From assembly GCA_017461825.1 (NCBI GenBank), contig JAFTXB010000009.1:1-14564 (forward strand): a stretch of 14,564 nt of DNA, read 5' to 3'. Shown piece after piece: positions 5,897 to 13,605 of the stretch. Each line of letters opens with the position of its first letter. The stretch's first letter is position 1. The position numbers and the translations under genes are program-made. Origin of the DNA: Clostridia bacterium (GTDB lineage Bacteria; Bacillota; Clostridia; Oscillospirales; CAG-272). A model generated the notes under the pieces. The model was not told where the DNA came from, did no database searches, and worked only from the letters and a program-made list of their open reading frames with translations.

Positions 5897-7667
5897 AAAA
5901 CAAATAAAAACCGACCTTTGCGTTGTTGGAGGCGGTCTTGCAGGGGTTTGCGCTGCCATTGCAGCAGCGCGTCACGGAATACAAGTGGTTTTGATGCATG
6001 AGCGTGCAATGCTGGGCGGAAACGCATCCTCGGAGATCCGTATGTGGGTCTGCGGCGCTCACGGAAAAAACAACCGCGAAACCGGTATCGTTGAGGAGAT
6101 CATGCTGGAAAATCTCTACAGAAACCCTACCAAAAACTATTTTATATGGGATTCGATCCTTTTGGATTTCGTAAAACGTGAGCCCAATATTCGTTTGCTT
6201 CTCAATACCACTTGCATGGATGCCTCGGCAACCGAAGGTACATTTCCCTACGGCAGAACTCGCAAAATTGATTGGGTAAAAGGATATCAGATGACCACGC
6301 AAACGTTTTTCACGGTGACTGCCGACTATTTTGCGGACTGCTCGGGTGACAGCGTACTGGCACCGCTCACGGGCGCGGAATTCCGATACGGCAGAGAGGC
6401 AGCGGACGAGTTTGGAGAGGACACCTATGTCAAGGAGCGGGACAACGCCGTTATGGGTATGAGCTGCCTGATACAAGGACGAGAGACTAACCGACGTGTC
6501 GTCTTTACCCCATCCGAGTACGTAACCACTCCCACCGATGCCGACGTAGAAAACCGACCGATGGATCTCTACAAATCCACCGAAAACTTTTGGTACTTGG
6601 AGCTTGGCGGCACCGAGGATACGATCACAAATGCGGAAGAAACCAAGGAGCGCTTGATCCCCTTGGCGCTCGGCACATGGAATTATCTGAAAAACAGCGG
6701 CAAATACGATGCTGACAACTGGGATCTGGAGTTTCTCGGATTTCTGCCCGCAAAACGCGAATCACGACGCATGTGGGGCGAATACACCGTGACACAACGT
6801 GATATCTCGGACAATACCGTCTTTCCCGATACCGTCGCATTTGGCGGCTGGCCCTTGGACGACCACTATCCCGCGGGCTACTATCACAGAGGAACGCCCA
6901 ACACCGATTTTAAGACCCCTGCCCCTTATTGCCTCCCCTACCGCGCACTGTATTCCAAAAATGTCAGTAATCTTTTGTTTGCGGGACGAAACATCAGCAT
7001 GACGCACACCGCAATGAGCAGCATCCGCGTAATGGCGACCTGCGCATTGCTTGGGCAGGCTGTGGGAACAGCTGTTTCGATTGCAAAAAAGAATGAAATT
7101 CCACCTCATGGCGTTTATCTTGAGCATTTGGAGGAATTGCAGCAGCTTTTGATGGAAGACGATTGCTTCCTTCCTCACTTTGAACGTAACATCTCGCCTT
7201 TTTGCCGCAACGCCGCTTTGCTAAACGGCAGCGATCTGTTGCGATCGGGACAGGATCGCGCGAACCGCATCTACGGCACCGAAGAACATCGCATCACGGT
7301 CACGAATGGACAGCCGATAGAATATCGCCTGAAGCAAAAGGAAAATGTCAAAGCGGTTCATCTGGTATTTGACAGCGATCTCGACCGAGATACTCTCCCC
7401 GGAGATTATTGCGAACGAGGACACGTTACACGCGCAAACGTCCTCTTGAGCAGTCCTCAAATGCATCCCCCAAAAACGCTTTGCCGTGCATTTCGATTGA
7501 CCGCCGTGATCGACGGCACCGAACGCGAGCTTTTGGCGGTAAGCTGCAACCGTAAACGCGCCTACCACATCCCCCTTGAAGCAGAAGTCACAGAGATCCG
7601 TCTGACAATGACCGAAAACTGGGGCGACACGGCGGAGACAGCGCTGGTCTCCTTTGATTTTTGTTAA
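5886..7667 (+). CDS. FAD-dependent oxidoreductase (FAD_oxidored family)
   Basis: A 593-residue cytosolic flavoprotein, expected to oxidise a sugar or sugar-derived compound. Residues 10-40 form the dinucleotide-binding Rossmann fold: DLCVVGGGLAGVCAA with GGGLAG at 15-20, ending in the acidic Glu39 that binds the ribose. GGNASSEIRMWVCGAHG (44-60) follows and is characteristic of the FAD_oxidored (PF12831) group. DYFADCSGDSVLA (147-159) and a late flavin-contact segment NLLFAGRNISMTHTA (362-376) complete the FAD domain. Residues about 440-593 look like a beta-sandwich, possibly carbohydrate binding. An in-frame TTG at 5868 would overlap the AAGGAG ribosome site, so the ATG at 5886 is chosen. 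It overlaps the regulator gene by 11 bases and is 24 bp ahead of the aldolase. The FAD fold is firm; the reaction is unknown. Confidence 0.88.
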   Translation: MLNEKQIKTDLCVVGGGLAGVCAAIAAARHGIQVVLMHERAMLGGNASSEIRMWVCGAHGKNNRETGIVEEIMLENLYRNPTKNYFIWDSILLDFVKREPNIRLLLNTTCMDASATEGTFPYGRTRKIDWVKGYQMTTQTFFTVTADYFADCSGDSVLAPLTGAEFRYGREAADEFGEDTYVKERDNAVMGMSCLIQGRETNRRVVFTPSEYVTTPTDADVENRPMDLYKSTENFWYLELGGTEDTITNAEETKERLIPLALGTWNYLKNSGKYDADNWDLEFLGFLPAKRESRRMWGEYTVTQRDISDNTVFPDTVAFGGWPLDDHYPAGYYHRGTPNTDFKTPAPYCLPYRALYSKNVSNLLFAGRNISMTHTAMSSIRVMATCALLGQAVGTAVSIAKKNEIPPHGVYLEHLEELQQLLMEDDCFLPHFERNISPFCRNAALLNGSDLLRSGQDRANRIYGTEEHRITVTNGQPIEYRLKQKENVKAVHLVFDSDLDRDTLPGDYCERGHVTRANVLLSSPQMHPPKTLCRAFRLTAVIDGTERELLAVSCNRKRAYHIPLEAEVTEIRLTMTENWGDTAETALVSFDFC

Positions 7668-7691
7668 AAGCTACATAAGAAAGGATATAAG

Positions 7692-8489
7692 ATGATGACA
7701 AACGTAAAAATGAGAGAAAGCAGAGTCTTGAAAAAGCTGCGGGAGGGTAAGGTTGCGACTTCGATCAAGCTGAATATGGCAGATCCCCGCATTGCCGAAA
7801 TCGCCGCAATGTGCGGATTTGACTGTATCTGGATCGATCTGGAGCACGTGCCGAATGATTATTGCACGATTGAAAACGTGATCCGCGCCGCCAAAAACTA
7901 CGATACCGATGTGCTCACCCGCGTATCAAGAGGTTGCTACAGCAATATGATCCGCCCCTTGGAGGCAGATTCCACGGGCATTATGGTGCCCCATGTAATG
8001 AGCCTTGCCGATGCCAAGCAGGTCGTATATTACAGCAAATTCCATCCCATCGGACGCCGCCCGATTGACGGAGGTAACGCAGACGGAAAATACTGTCTCC
8101 TTCCCAGCAACGAATATATGGAATGCGCCAACCGTGAGAGATTTGTGGTCATTCAAATTGAAGATCCCGAACCGATGGAGGAGTTGGAAGAGATCTGTAC
8201 CTTGGACGGCATCGATATGATCTTTTTCGGTCCTGCTGACTATTCGCAAGGGCTTGGGATTCCGAACGATTTCGGAAATGAAAAGATCACCGAGGCAAGA
8301 AAGCGGATTGCCTACACCGCCCGTAAGCACGGCAAATTTGCCGGCACCGTTGGGGGAATGCAAAATCAGGACGATCTCATCAAAATGGGCTATCAATTTA
8401 TCAATCTCGGCTCGGATGTTCGCGCCCTTGCCAATTATTTCGGCAGCATCACCGACGTTTGCTCAGACAAGGATGCCTGCTCGGTTTAA
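7692..8489 (+). CDS. HpcH/HpaI-family aldolase (2-keto acid aldolase)
   Basis: A 265-residue metal-dependent class II aldolase of the HpcH/HpaI (citrate lyase beta-like) family, which cleaves 2-keto-3-deoxy-type acids to pyruvate plus an aldehyde. The known HpaI residues are all present at consistent offsets: Asp49 and His52 in DLEH (HpaI D42/H45), Arg77 in LTRV (R70, binds the pyruvate carboxylate), Glu157 in IQIEDP and Asp183 in FFGPADYSQGLG (metal ligands E149/D175). Length is normal. Relatives include RhmA-type 2-keto-3-deoxy-L-rhamnonate aldolases and 4-hydroxy-2-oxoheptanedioate aldolases; I cannot choose among them. Two adjacent ATGs (7692, 7695) follow AGAAAGGA at 6 or 9 nt; either may be used. 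It is the third gene of the AraC operon, just after the FAD enzyme, which suggests oxidation followed by retro-aldol cleavage of one substrate. Confidence 0.92.
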   Translation: MMTNVKMRESRVLKKLREGKVATSIKLNMADPRIAEIAAMCGFDCIWIDLEHVPNDYCTIENVIRAAKNYDTDVLTRVSRGCYSNMIRPLEADSTGIMVPHVMSLADAKQVVYYSKFHPIGRRPIDGGNADGKYCLLPSNEYMECANRERFVVIQIEDPEPMEELEEICTLDGIDMIFFGPADYSQGLGIPNDFGNEKITEARKRIAYTARKHGKFAGTVGGMQNQDDLIKMGYQFINLGSDVRALANYFGSITDVCSDKDACSV

Positions 8490-8505
8490 AACAAAAAAAC
8501 GAAGA

Positions 8506-8533
8506 GGCTGTTGCAATTTTGCTTGCAACAGCC
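8506..8533. terminator. Bidirectional terminator between convergent operons
   Basis: GGCTGTTGCAA (8506-8516) and TTGCAACAGCC (8523-8533) form a perfect 11-bp stem with a six-base loop. On the plus strand TTTTT follows at about 8540; on the minus strand a run of seven T follows five bases beyond the stem. The gap between the convergent genes is only 53 bp, so this one hairpin serves both the aldolase and the Asp-box gene. Confidence 0.88.
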
Positions 8534-8542
8534 ACCTGATTT

Positions 8543-9793
8543 TTATTCTTTAGTTGTTTTGGGTTCTACTGTAACAATACGCGCGATCATACTTTTTCCG
8601 GCATCCTCGGCTTTTCCGGTCGGGCTGTGATAAAAATCCGAATAGACAAACAGCGTACTCGTTTCACTGAGAGCTAACTGATAGGTGTAATAGCAGGATC
8701 TTGTGTGCGCTCCCCCATCTCCCAAGGGGATCTCAATGTGTGACTCCCATGAAAGTCCCGACGGATCGGAGGTAGCTCTGAAATAAAGTCCGTCGCGTCC
8801 GTAGGAGGAAAGCGTGATACCACACGGCAGTGTAATGATAAAGGGTCTGACTCCTACCTCGTCAAACTTTACGGGATCGCTCCATGTCTTGCAATTGTCG
8901 GTTGAGCGTACCAAATAACTTGGCTGATTGCCGCCCGTGCGCATCAGCATAACGACCGAACCATCGGGCATCAGCGACATCATCGGCTCGCTTAAGCCGT
9001 TAACCGCCCCCTTGTGACGGAACATCTCCTCATACACCGCATCGGTGGTATAGATCTGCGACAGCAGATTCCATGTGCGGGCGTTATCCTCGGAGCAGAA
9101 AACGAAGCAACTGAAATACTCACTGTAATGCTCAAGCTTTCGAGTTTTGGGATTGACACCGCGCGCATACATGCAAAAATACAGCTTATCTCCAATGGCA
9201 AGGTCACCCAGCCCGTTTGCTAAGCTAAATTCGCGCTGAGGCGGATGAAGGATGTCACCCGGATAAATCGACACCACCTCATCGGGCCAGTTGATCTGAC
9301 ATTCAAAGGTGTTGATCTCATGGGTTACGGGATCGTACTCGGAGGCATAAAAGGTACGGTCGATCTCCTTGATATCATCGGCAAAGAAGAGTCTCTTTTT
9401 CTCGTATGTGTGCATCTCGGGGGTATAATTCCCGATACAGTCCAGCACGTATGAATTCTTTCCCCTAAAACCGGCAAAATATTTTCCGTTTGCCATGCGC
9501 GAGCGCGTCACATAGGAGAGCACATCTTCACCCGTTTTTTCGCGCCAGGTCAAGCCGTTATCGTCGGACACTCCGCAGGACGGAATGTCAAATTTCTTTT
9601 CACCGACCAACTTATCGTTGTGATTGCTCCAACGGCAGATCAATGAACCCTTTGTCGTACGGTAAATATTTGGAAACTGATACGGCCCCCACCCAAGCTC
9701 CGCATGTGTGGCACCGTGTGTGATCAGAATCGGCTCTCCGATATGAAGTTTAAAATCGGCATATTCTCTTGTAATCGTTTTATTTTCAGCCAT
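8543..9793 (-). CDS. Cytosolic Asp-box sialidase-family protein, paralogue of the upstream lipoprotein
   Basis: A 416-residue beta-propeller protein of the BNR/sialidase superfamily, without signal peptide, so likely a cytosolic exo-glycosidase. The Asp-boxes are SDDNGLTW (76-83), then degenerate SEDNARTW (234-241), STDNCKTW (297-304) and SDPSGLSW (342-349). Possible active-site elements are Glu269 in LSEPMMSLMPDGS, Arg285 in MRTGG, Arg333 in YGRDG and the tyrosines of SCYYTYQLAL. No FRIP motif is seen; GWGPYQFPNIY (34-44) occupies that place. It closely resembles the C-terminal 400 residues of the next gene upstream in the operon: 75 of the first 113 aligned residues (from YADF) are identical by my count. 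AGGAGG lies 15 nt before the ATG, which is long, and no nearer in-frame start exists. Second gene of the operon, 43 bp after the lipoprotein. Substrate unknown. Confidence 0.85.
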   Translation of the reverse strand: MAENKTITREYADFKLHIGEPILITHGATHAELGWGPYQFPNIYRTTKGSLICRWSNHNDKLVGEKKFDIPSCGVSDDNGLTWREKTGEDVLSYVTRSRMANGKYFAGFRGKNSYVLDCIGNYTPEMHTYEKKRLFFADDIKEIDRTFYASEYDPVTHEINTFECQINWPDEVVSIYPGDILHPPQREFSLANGLGDLAIGDKLYFCMYARGVNPKTRKLEHYSEYFSCFVFCSEDNARTWNLLSQIYTTDAVYEEMFRHKGAVNGLSEPMMSLMPDGSVVMLMRTGGNQPSYLVRSTDNCKTWSDPVKFDEVGVRPFIITLPCGITLSSYGRDGLYFRATSDPSGLSWESHIEIPLGDGGAHTRSCYYTYQLALSETSTLFVYSDFYHSPTGKAEDAGKSMIARIVTVEPKTTKE

Positions 9794-9836
9794 TTCTTTC
9801 GTGTCGATCCTCCTTTTTCGGTGTTATTGTTTTCTG

Positions 9837-11579
9837 TCAGGTTTTCGGCTCCACGGTGAGAATTCGCACCATCACACTCTTTCCTACATCGGTGGGAAGT
9901 CCCGTTGGCGTATAGTAAAAGTCGGAATACACCAAAAGTGCTTTGTTGACACCAAGCGGCAAAATGTAGGTGTAATAGCAGGATTTGGGAGCGGAACCGA
10001 AGCGATTAAAGGGAAGCTCGATATGATCCTGCCATTCAAGACCCGAGGGATCCGAGGTTGCTCTGACGAACAACCCGTCGCGTCCATAGCTTGCCAAAGA
10101 CACACCGCACTCCAGGGTCATGATAAAGGGACGAACGCCTACTTCGTCAAATTTCACGGGCTTGCTCCACGTCTTGCAACCGTCGGTGGAGCGCACCAGA
10201 TAGGATGGCTGATTTCCACCCGTACGCATCAACATAACGATCGAACCGTCAGGCATCAGCGCCATTTTTGATTCCCCAAAGCCCTCCAAACTGCCTTTAT
10301 GATTCTTAGACTCCTCAAAAACCTCGTCGGTCAGGTAGATCTGCGAAACAAGATTCCATGTCCGAGCGTTATCCTCGGAGCAGAACACAAAGGTGCTGAA
10401 ATAGCCACTGTACTTTCCGATCTTTCCGGTCGCGGGATCATAGCCTCTCGCATAGAGACAATAATACAACTTATCTCCAACCGCAAGATCGCACAACCCG
10501 TTCCCCAAAGAGAACTCTCTCTGAGGCGGATGCACAATGTTTCCGGGATATACCGAAATCAATTGATCGGGCCAATTGACCTTGCACTCAAACTTGGTGG
10601 TCTTTCCCGTTTTAGGGTCATATTCGCTTGCGTAATAAGTCAAATCAAGCTCCTTGATCGCCGATGCGGGATAAAGATTTTTTCCCTCGTGCGTAGTCAT
10701 CAGCGAACGATACTTGGTAATGCCGTCAAACACATAAGCAGTCTTTCCCGAAAAGCCCGCAAAATACTTGCCGTTTGACATCAAGGCGCGAGATTCGTAG
10801 GATATAACGTCCTCATTTGTTTTTTCTCTCCATGTCAAGCCGCCGTCATCCGACACTGCAGAGGACGGAATATCAAAAGTCGTACCGCCGTAGATCTGGT
10901 CGCTGTGATTGCTCCAACGGCAGATGATAGAGCCGTCCGTGGTAAAATACAGATTTGGGAACTGATAGGGCCCCCAACCGAGCTTACTGTAGGTGTCACC
11001 TTGCGTCACAAGAATGGGATCGCCCACGTTCAGGGTGAAATCCGCATATGTTTCATAAAGGTCAACCTTATGGGAAAGCGTTTTCATCACGCCGTTCTCC
11101 TCCAGCTCCCCCTCTGCGATCATAGAGGACAGCTCGTTGATCGCCTCAAGCGTCAAGGTCTCATTATAGCCCAAAACAACCAGCTTTGCACCGCCTTCGG
11201 TGCGTACCGTTTGGATCACATATTCTCCGGCAGAAAGGCTCGCCGCGACCTCCACCGATTCCGTGCGGCTCGTGTTGCCGATCAGAATTTCATACGCGGT
11301 TTCATCCTTGTCAAACAAATCGGTCTTATATGCCAATGATTTTCCTACCGTTTCCTTGACTGTCCGATTGAGCTTCACAATTGCCTCGGTCAGCTTGGAT
11401 GAAGCCACATCCGAACGAATGATCTGAAAATCCGACAGCGCACAGACAAGCGGAGCCTGCGTTTCGGTCTCGGTGGTGTCCTCTGTAAAACCGCCGCCGT
11501 TCTGACAGGAGGCAAGTGCCATAATGAGCGTCAGGATCAGACAAACACTTTTCAAAAGCAAAAAAGCATGTTTTCTCAT
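9837..11579 (-). CDS. Lipoprotein with an N-terminal accessory domain and an Asp-box sialidase-family domain
   Basis: A 580-residue surface lipoprotein, likely an extracellular exo-glycosidase acting before import. The signal peptide ends in lipobox LASC with Cys25, followed by a Thr/Glu linker. Residues about 45-165 form an alpha/beta domain (SSKLTEAIVKLNRT, AYEILIGNTSR, GEYVIQTVRTEGGAKLVVLGY) resembling the non-catalytic domain that precedes GH20/GH67-type enzymes. From about residue 175 the protein parallels the cytosolic paralogue, with boxes SDDGGLTW, SEDNARTW, STDGCKTW and SDPSGLEW. The first ATG (11585) lies only two bases from GGAAGGA; the second (11579) has eight-base spacing and is preferred, removing two residues. 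It is first in a two-gene operon read from the promoter at 11651-11679. Same duplicated domain inside and outside the cell suggests one linkage attacked in two places. Domain calls are firm; the N-domain link is tentative. Confidence 0.87.
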   Translation of the reverse strand: MRKHAFLLLKSVCLILTLIMALASCQNGGGFTEDTTETETQAPLVCALSDFQIIRSDVASSKLTEAIVKLNRTVKETVGKSLAYKTDLFDKDETAYEILIGNTSRTESVEVAASLSAGEYVIQTVRTEGGAKLVVLGYNETLTLEAINELSSMIAEGELEENGVMKTLSHKVDLYETYADFTLNVGDPILVTQGDTYSKLGWGPYQFPNLYFTTDGSIICRWSNHSDQIYGGTTFDIPSSAVSDDGGLTWREKTNEDVISYESRALMSNGKYFAGFSGKTAYVFDGITKYRSLMTTHEGKNLYPASAIKELDLTYYASEYDPKTGKTTKFECKVNWPDQLISVYPGNIVHPPQREFSLGNGLCDLAVGDKLYYCLYARGYDPATGKIGKYSGYFSTFVFCSEDNARTWNLVSQIYLTDEVFEESKNHKGSLEGFGESKMALMPDGSIVMLMRTGGNQPSYLVRSTDGCKTWSKPVKFDEVGVRPFIMTLECGVSLASYGRDGLFVRATSDPSGLEWQDHIELPFNRFGSAPKSCYYTYILPLGVNKALLVYSDFYYTPTGLPTDVGKSVMVRILTVEPKT

Positions 11580-11650
11580 GTTCATTTCCTTCCCATTCTT
11601 TAGTATTTTGCAGAAAAAACGCAGTAAAAAACGTCTTTCCTCTTACCGAA

Positions 11651-11679
11651 ATTATAGCATAATCTTTCTTGTTTGTAAA
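11651..11679 (-). promoter_or_regulatory. Sigma-A promoter of the Asp-box lipoprotein operon
   Basis: On the minus strand TTTACA (11679-11674) and TATAAT (11656-11651) are separated by 17 bases, with an extended -10 TG one base before the TATAAT. The predicted leader is about 65 bases. Box quality and spacing are very good. Confidence 0.85.
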
Positions 11680-11776
11680 TAAAAAATAGCGCCCGTTTCT
11701 TGCAAAAAGCGTCCGTATATTTATGAAAAGCCACAGAAAATAACCAAATCGACAGAAAATCTGTCCCTATATTGCA

Positions 11777-11805
11777 TTTACAAATTGATAAAAATATGAT
11801 ACAAT
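11777..11805 (+). promoter_or_regulatory. Sigma-A promoter of the GH36-like gene
   Basis: TTTACA (11777-11782) and TACAAT (11800-11805) are separated by 17 bases, with an extended -10 TG at 11797-11798. The leader would be about 30 bases. The architecture mirrors the divergent minus-strand promoter (TTTACA, 17-base spacer, TG-extended -10), which suggests co-regulation. Confidence 0.85.
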
Positions 11806-11842
11806 ATGAAAAAAGAACATGCGATCAAAAAGGAGTTGCTCT

Positions 11843-13540
11843 ATGAAAATGCTCGAAAATTGCCGCTATACTTTGGAAAACGGCATTTTGACCCTTTGCA
11901 ACGGTCTCTTCAGGAAAAGCTTTGAAGGTGTCACAAGCGTAAATGCCTCGGTTGCGGATGCCGAGGGGCTTTCTCTGCCGTATCTTCAGGTTGAAGCAAC
12001 CTATGAAACCGGAGAAACGCGCCGCTATTGCCTCTGGAATGACCTTGCCGCTTTGTATATGCCCGATTATCGAGAAGAAACGCTTTTGGAGCTTTCGGGC
12101 GAGCATTGGATCGTTCGCGCCATTCAGCTACACGCCTTCACCGACGAAAACGACACCTTGACCGAAGAGCAGGAAAAGCACCTGTTTGCGCGCAATCTCT
12201 TCGGCGGATGTATGGGAGACATCTTCTTTTTGGAGGATCCCCAAACGCAGCAGGCAATTGTGATCGTTTCGGAATGTCCCGACTATCAAACCGCCACACT
12301 CACAGTCAAAAAAGGCGTGCTTTCGGTGGAAAACGGCGGCAATGGGCTTATGCTCGGCTTTTGTTTGCTTGGCGAATGTGAAGCACTTTGCCGCGAATAC
12401 TACCGCCATGCCAGATATTGCCGTGGGCTGATCTCCATGTCCAACACGTGGGGGGACCGCAACGCCTTTAAACGCGTTTGCCGCGACTTTATCCTGCGCG
12501 AGATCGATGCCGCAAAGGAATTGGGCGTTGACATCGTACAGATCGACGACGGCTGGCAGGTTGGCAGCACTGCCGATCTTTCCCGACGCGATTCGCAGGG
12601 ACGGCGAGAATTTTTGGGCGATTTTTGGGATCTGTCCGAGGAGCGTTTTCCAAACGGGATGCGCGAGATCACAGAATACGCCGCCGAGGCAGGCATCAAG
12701 ATCGGGCTTTGGTTTGCCCCCGACAGCCACGGCGGATTTGCACTGCTTGAGCGAGACAAAGCGATCCTGCGCCGCGCCTACGAGGAATGGGGCTTCCGCT
12801 TTTTCAAGCTGGATATGTTCTGGGTGCTTTCCGATACCGACCGTGACCGCTTTTTGGAGCTTCTCCGCGAGATCTATTCCTTTGGTGACGATGTTGCCGT
12901 CCAGCTCGACGTGACAAGAAATGCCCGCATGAACTATCTTTGCGGCAGGCAGTACGGCACAGTCTTTGTGGAAAACCGCTATCACCGAAGCGGGAACTCC
13001 TATCCCCACCGCATCCTGCGCAACCTATGGATGCTGGGGCGGTATCTGCCTACATCCAAGTTCCAGTTTGAAATGATCAATCCCGATCTGTACACCGAGT
13101 GCTATCCCGAAAACGATCCGTTCGTCCCCTCTCTGTATGGGCAGGACTACCTGTTTGCCTCGGTCATGCTCTCCAACCCGCTTTTCTGGCAGGAGATGCA
13201 GTTTTTACCGCAGGCGCGCCGAGAAGAGCTCCGCCCCATCATGAAGGTATGGAAGGAACACCGCAGCGAGCTTGCCAATGCCGATGTATGTCCCATCGGC
13301 GAAAAACCAAGCGGCCGCAGCTTTACAGGATTTTATCTTTCAAAGCAAGGCAAACCCAAATACCTGTTGCTCTTCCGTGAGGTGACCGAGCATGACAGTA
13401 CATGCATCAAAGCTCCCGTTTCCGCAAGCGAGGCGCGTCTCTTGATCTCCAACGCCGACACGCAGGTCGATGTTTTAAACGGTGAGATCCACGCAAAGCT
13501 TTCAAAACCGCGCGCATATGCCTTTTTCGAGCTGTTATAA
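11843..13540 (+). CDS. GH36-like (alpha-galactosidase clan) cytosolic glycosidase
   Basis: A 565-residue enzyme that probably hydrolyses an alpha-linked sugar in the cytosol (no signal peptide). A beta-sandwich occupies about residues 1-190, a (beta/alpha)8 barrel about 195-480, and a small C-terminal beta domain follows. Barrel hallmarks are SMSNTWGDRN (198-207), VQIDDGWQ (232-239), GLWFAPDSHGG (288-298) and FFKLDMFW (320-327) with Asp324 as the likely nucleophile of the KxD motif. Where typical GH36 enzymes have the SDxxD acid/base segment, this has VFVENRYHRSGNSYP (374-388), so the acid/base assignment is uncertain. It is shorter than typical GH36 proteins of about 700 residues. AAAAAGGAG sits seven bases before the ATG at 11843; the in-frame ATG at 11819 lies upstream of that site and is rejected. 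It stands alone behind its own promoter. The clan is confident; specificity is not. Confidence 0.87.
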   Translation: MKMLENCRYTLENGILTLCNGLFRKSFEGVTSVNASVADAEGLSLPYLQVEATYETGETRRYCLWNDLAALYMPDYREETLLELSGEHWIVRAIQLHAFTDENDTLTEEQEKHLFARNLFGGCMGDIFFLEDPQTQQAIVIVSECPDYQTATLTVKKGVLSVENGGNGLMLGFCLLGECEALCREYYRHARYCRGLISMSNTWGDRNAFKRVCRDFILREIDAAKELGVDIVQIDDGWQVGSTADLSRRDSQGRREFLGDFWDLSEERFPNGMREITEYAAEAGIKIGLWFAPDSHGGFALLERDKAILRRAYEEWGFRFFKLDMFWVLSDTDRDRFLELLREIYSFGDDVAVQLDVTRNARMNYLCGRQYGTVFVENRYHRSGNSYPHRILRNLWMLGRYLPTSKFQFEMINPDLYTECYPENDPFVPSLYGQDYLFASVMLSNPLFWQEMQFLPQARREELRPIMKVWKEHRSELANADVCPIGEKPSGRSFTGFYLSKQGKPKYLLLFREVTEHDSTCIKAPVSASEARLLISNADTQVDVLNGEIHAKLSKPRAYAFFELL

Positions 13541-13550
13541 ACCGAGCTTT

Positions 13551-13597
13551 AAAACACACACACCCGCAAGCCTATCGCCCGCGGGTGTGTGTGTTTT
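13551..13597. terminator. Perfect 17-bp bidirectional terminator hairpin
   Basis: AAAACACACACACCCGC (13551-13567) pairs perfectly with GCGGGTGTGTGTGTTTT (13581-13597) around a 13-base loop. It sits between convergent genes, 10 bases after the glycosidase stop codon. A/T ends of the stem supply the U-rich tail in both directions. It contains a (CA)n/(GT)n run. Confidence 0.85.
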
Positions 13598-13605
13598 ATC
13601 TTCGA

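Larger units (their letters stand above)
11580..11842. promoter_or_regulatory. Divergent promoter region between the Asp-box pair and the GH36-like gene
   Basis: This gap drives transcription both ways. Between the two -35 boxes lie about 97 bases with ordered short repeats: AGCGCCCGT (11688-11696) and AGCGTCCGT (11708-11716), 20 bp apart; ACAGAAAAT (11733-11741) and again at 11752-11760, 19 bp apart; and the palindrome GACAG-AAAAT-CTGTC (11751-11765). Placement about two helical turns apart suggests regulator contacts on one DNA face. Confidence 0.65.

Noticed and set aside
3522..11579. Calling the three Asp-box proteins true sialidases
   Set aside because: The fold is clear but no FRIP motif is seen, the arginine triad could not be assigned with certainty, and no sialic-acid catabolic genes are in view.
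11785..11805. TTGATA as -35 box of the GH36-like gene promoter
   Set aside because: Its spacing to TACAAT is only nine bases; TTTACA at 11777-11782 gives the normal 17-base spacer.
12128..13009. 293-codon minus-strand frame inside the GH36-like gene
   Set aside because: It lies wholly within a confident glycosidase gene with catalytic motifs in the opposite strand, so it is an antisense shadow.
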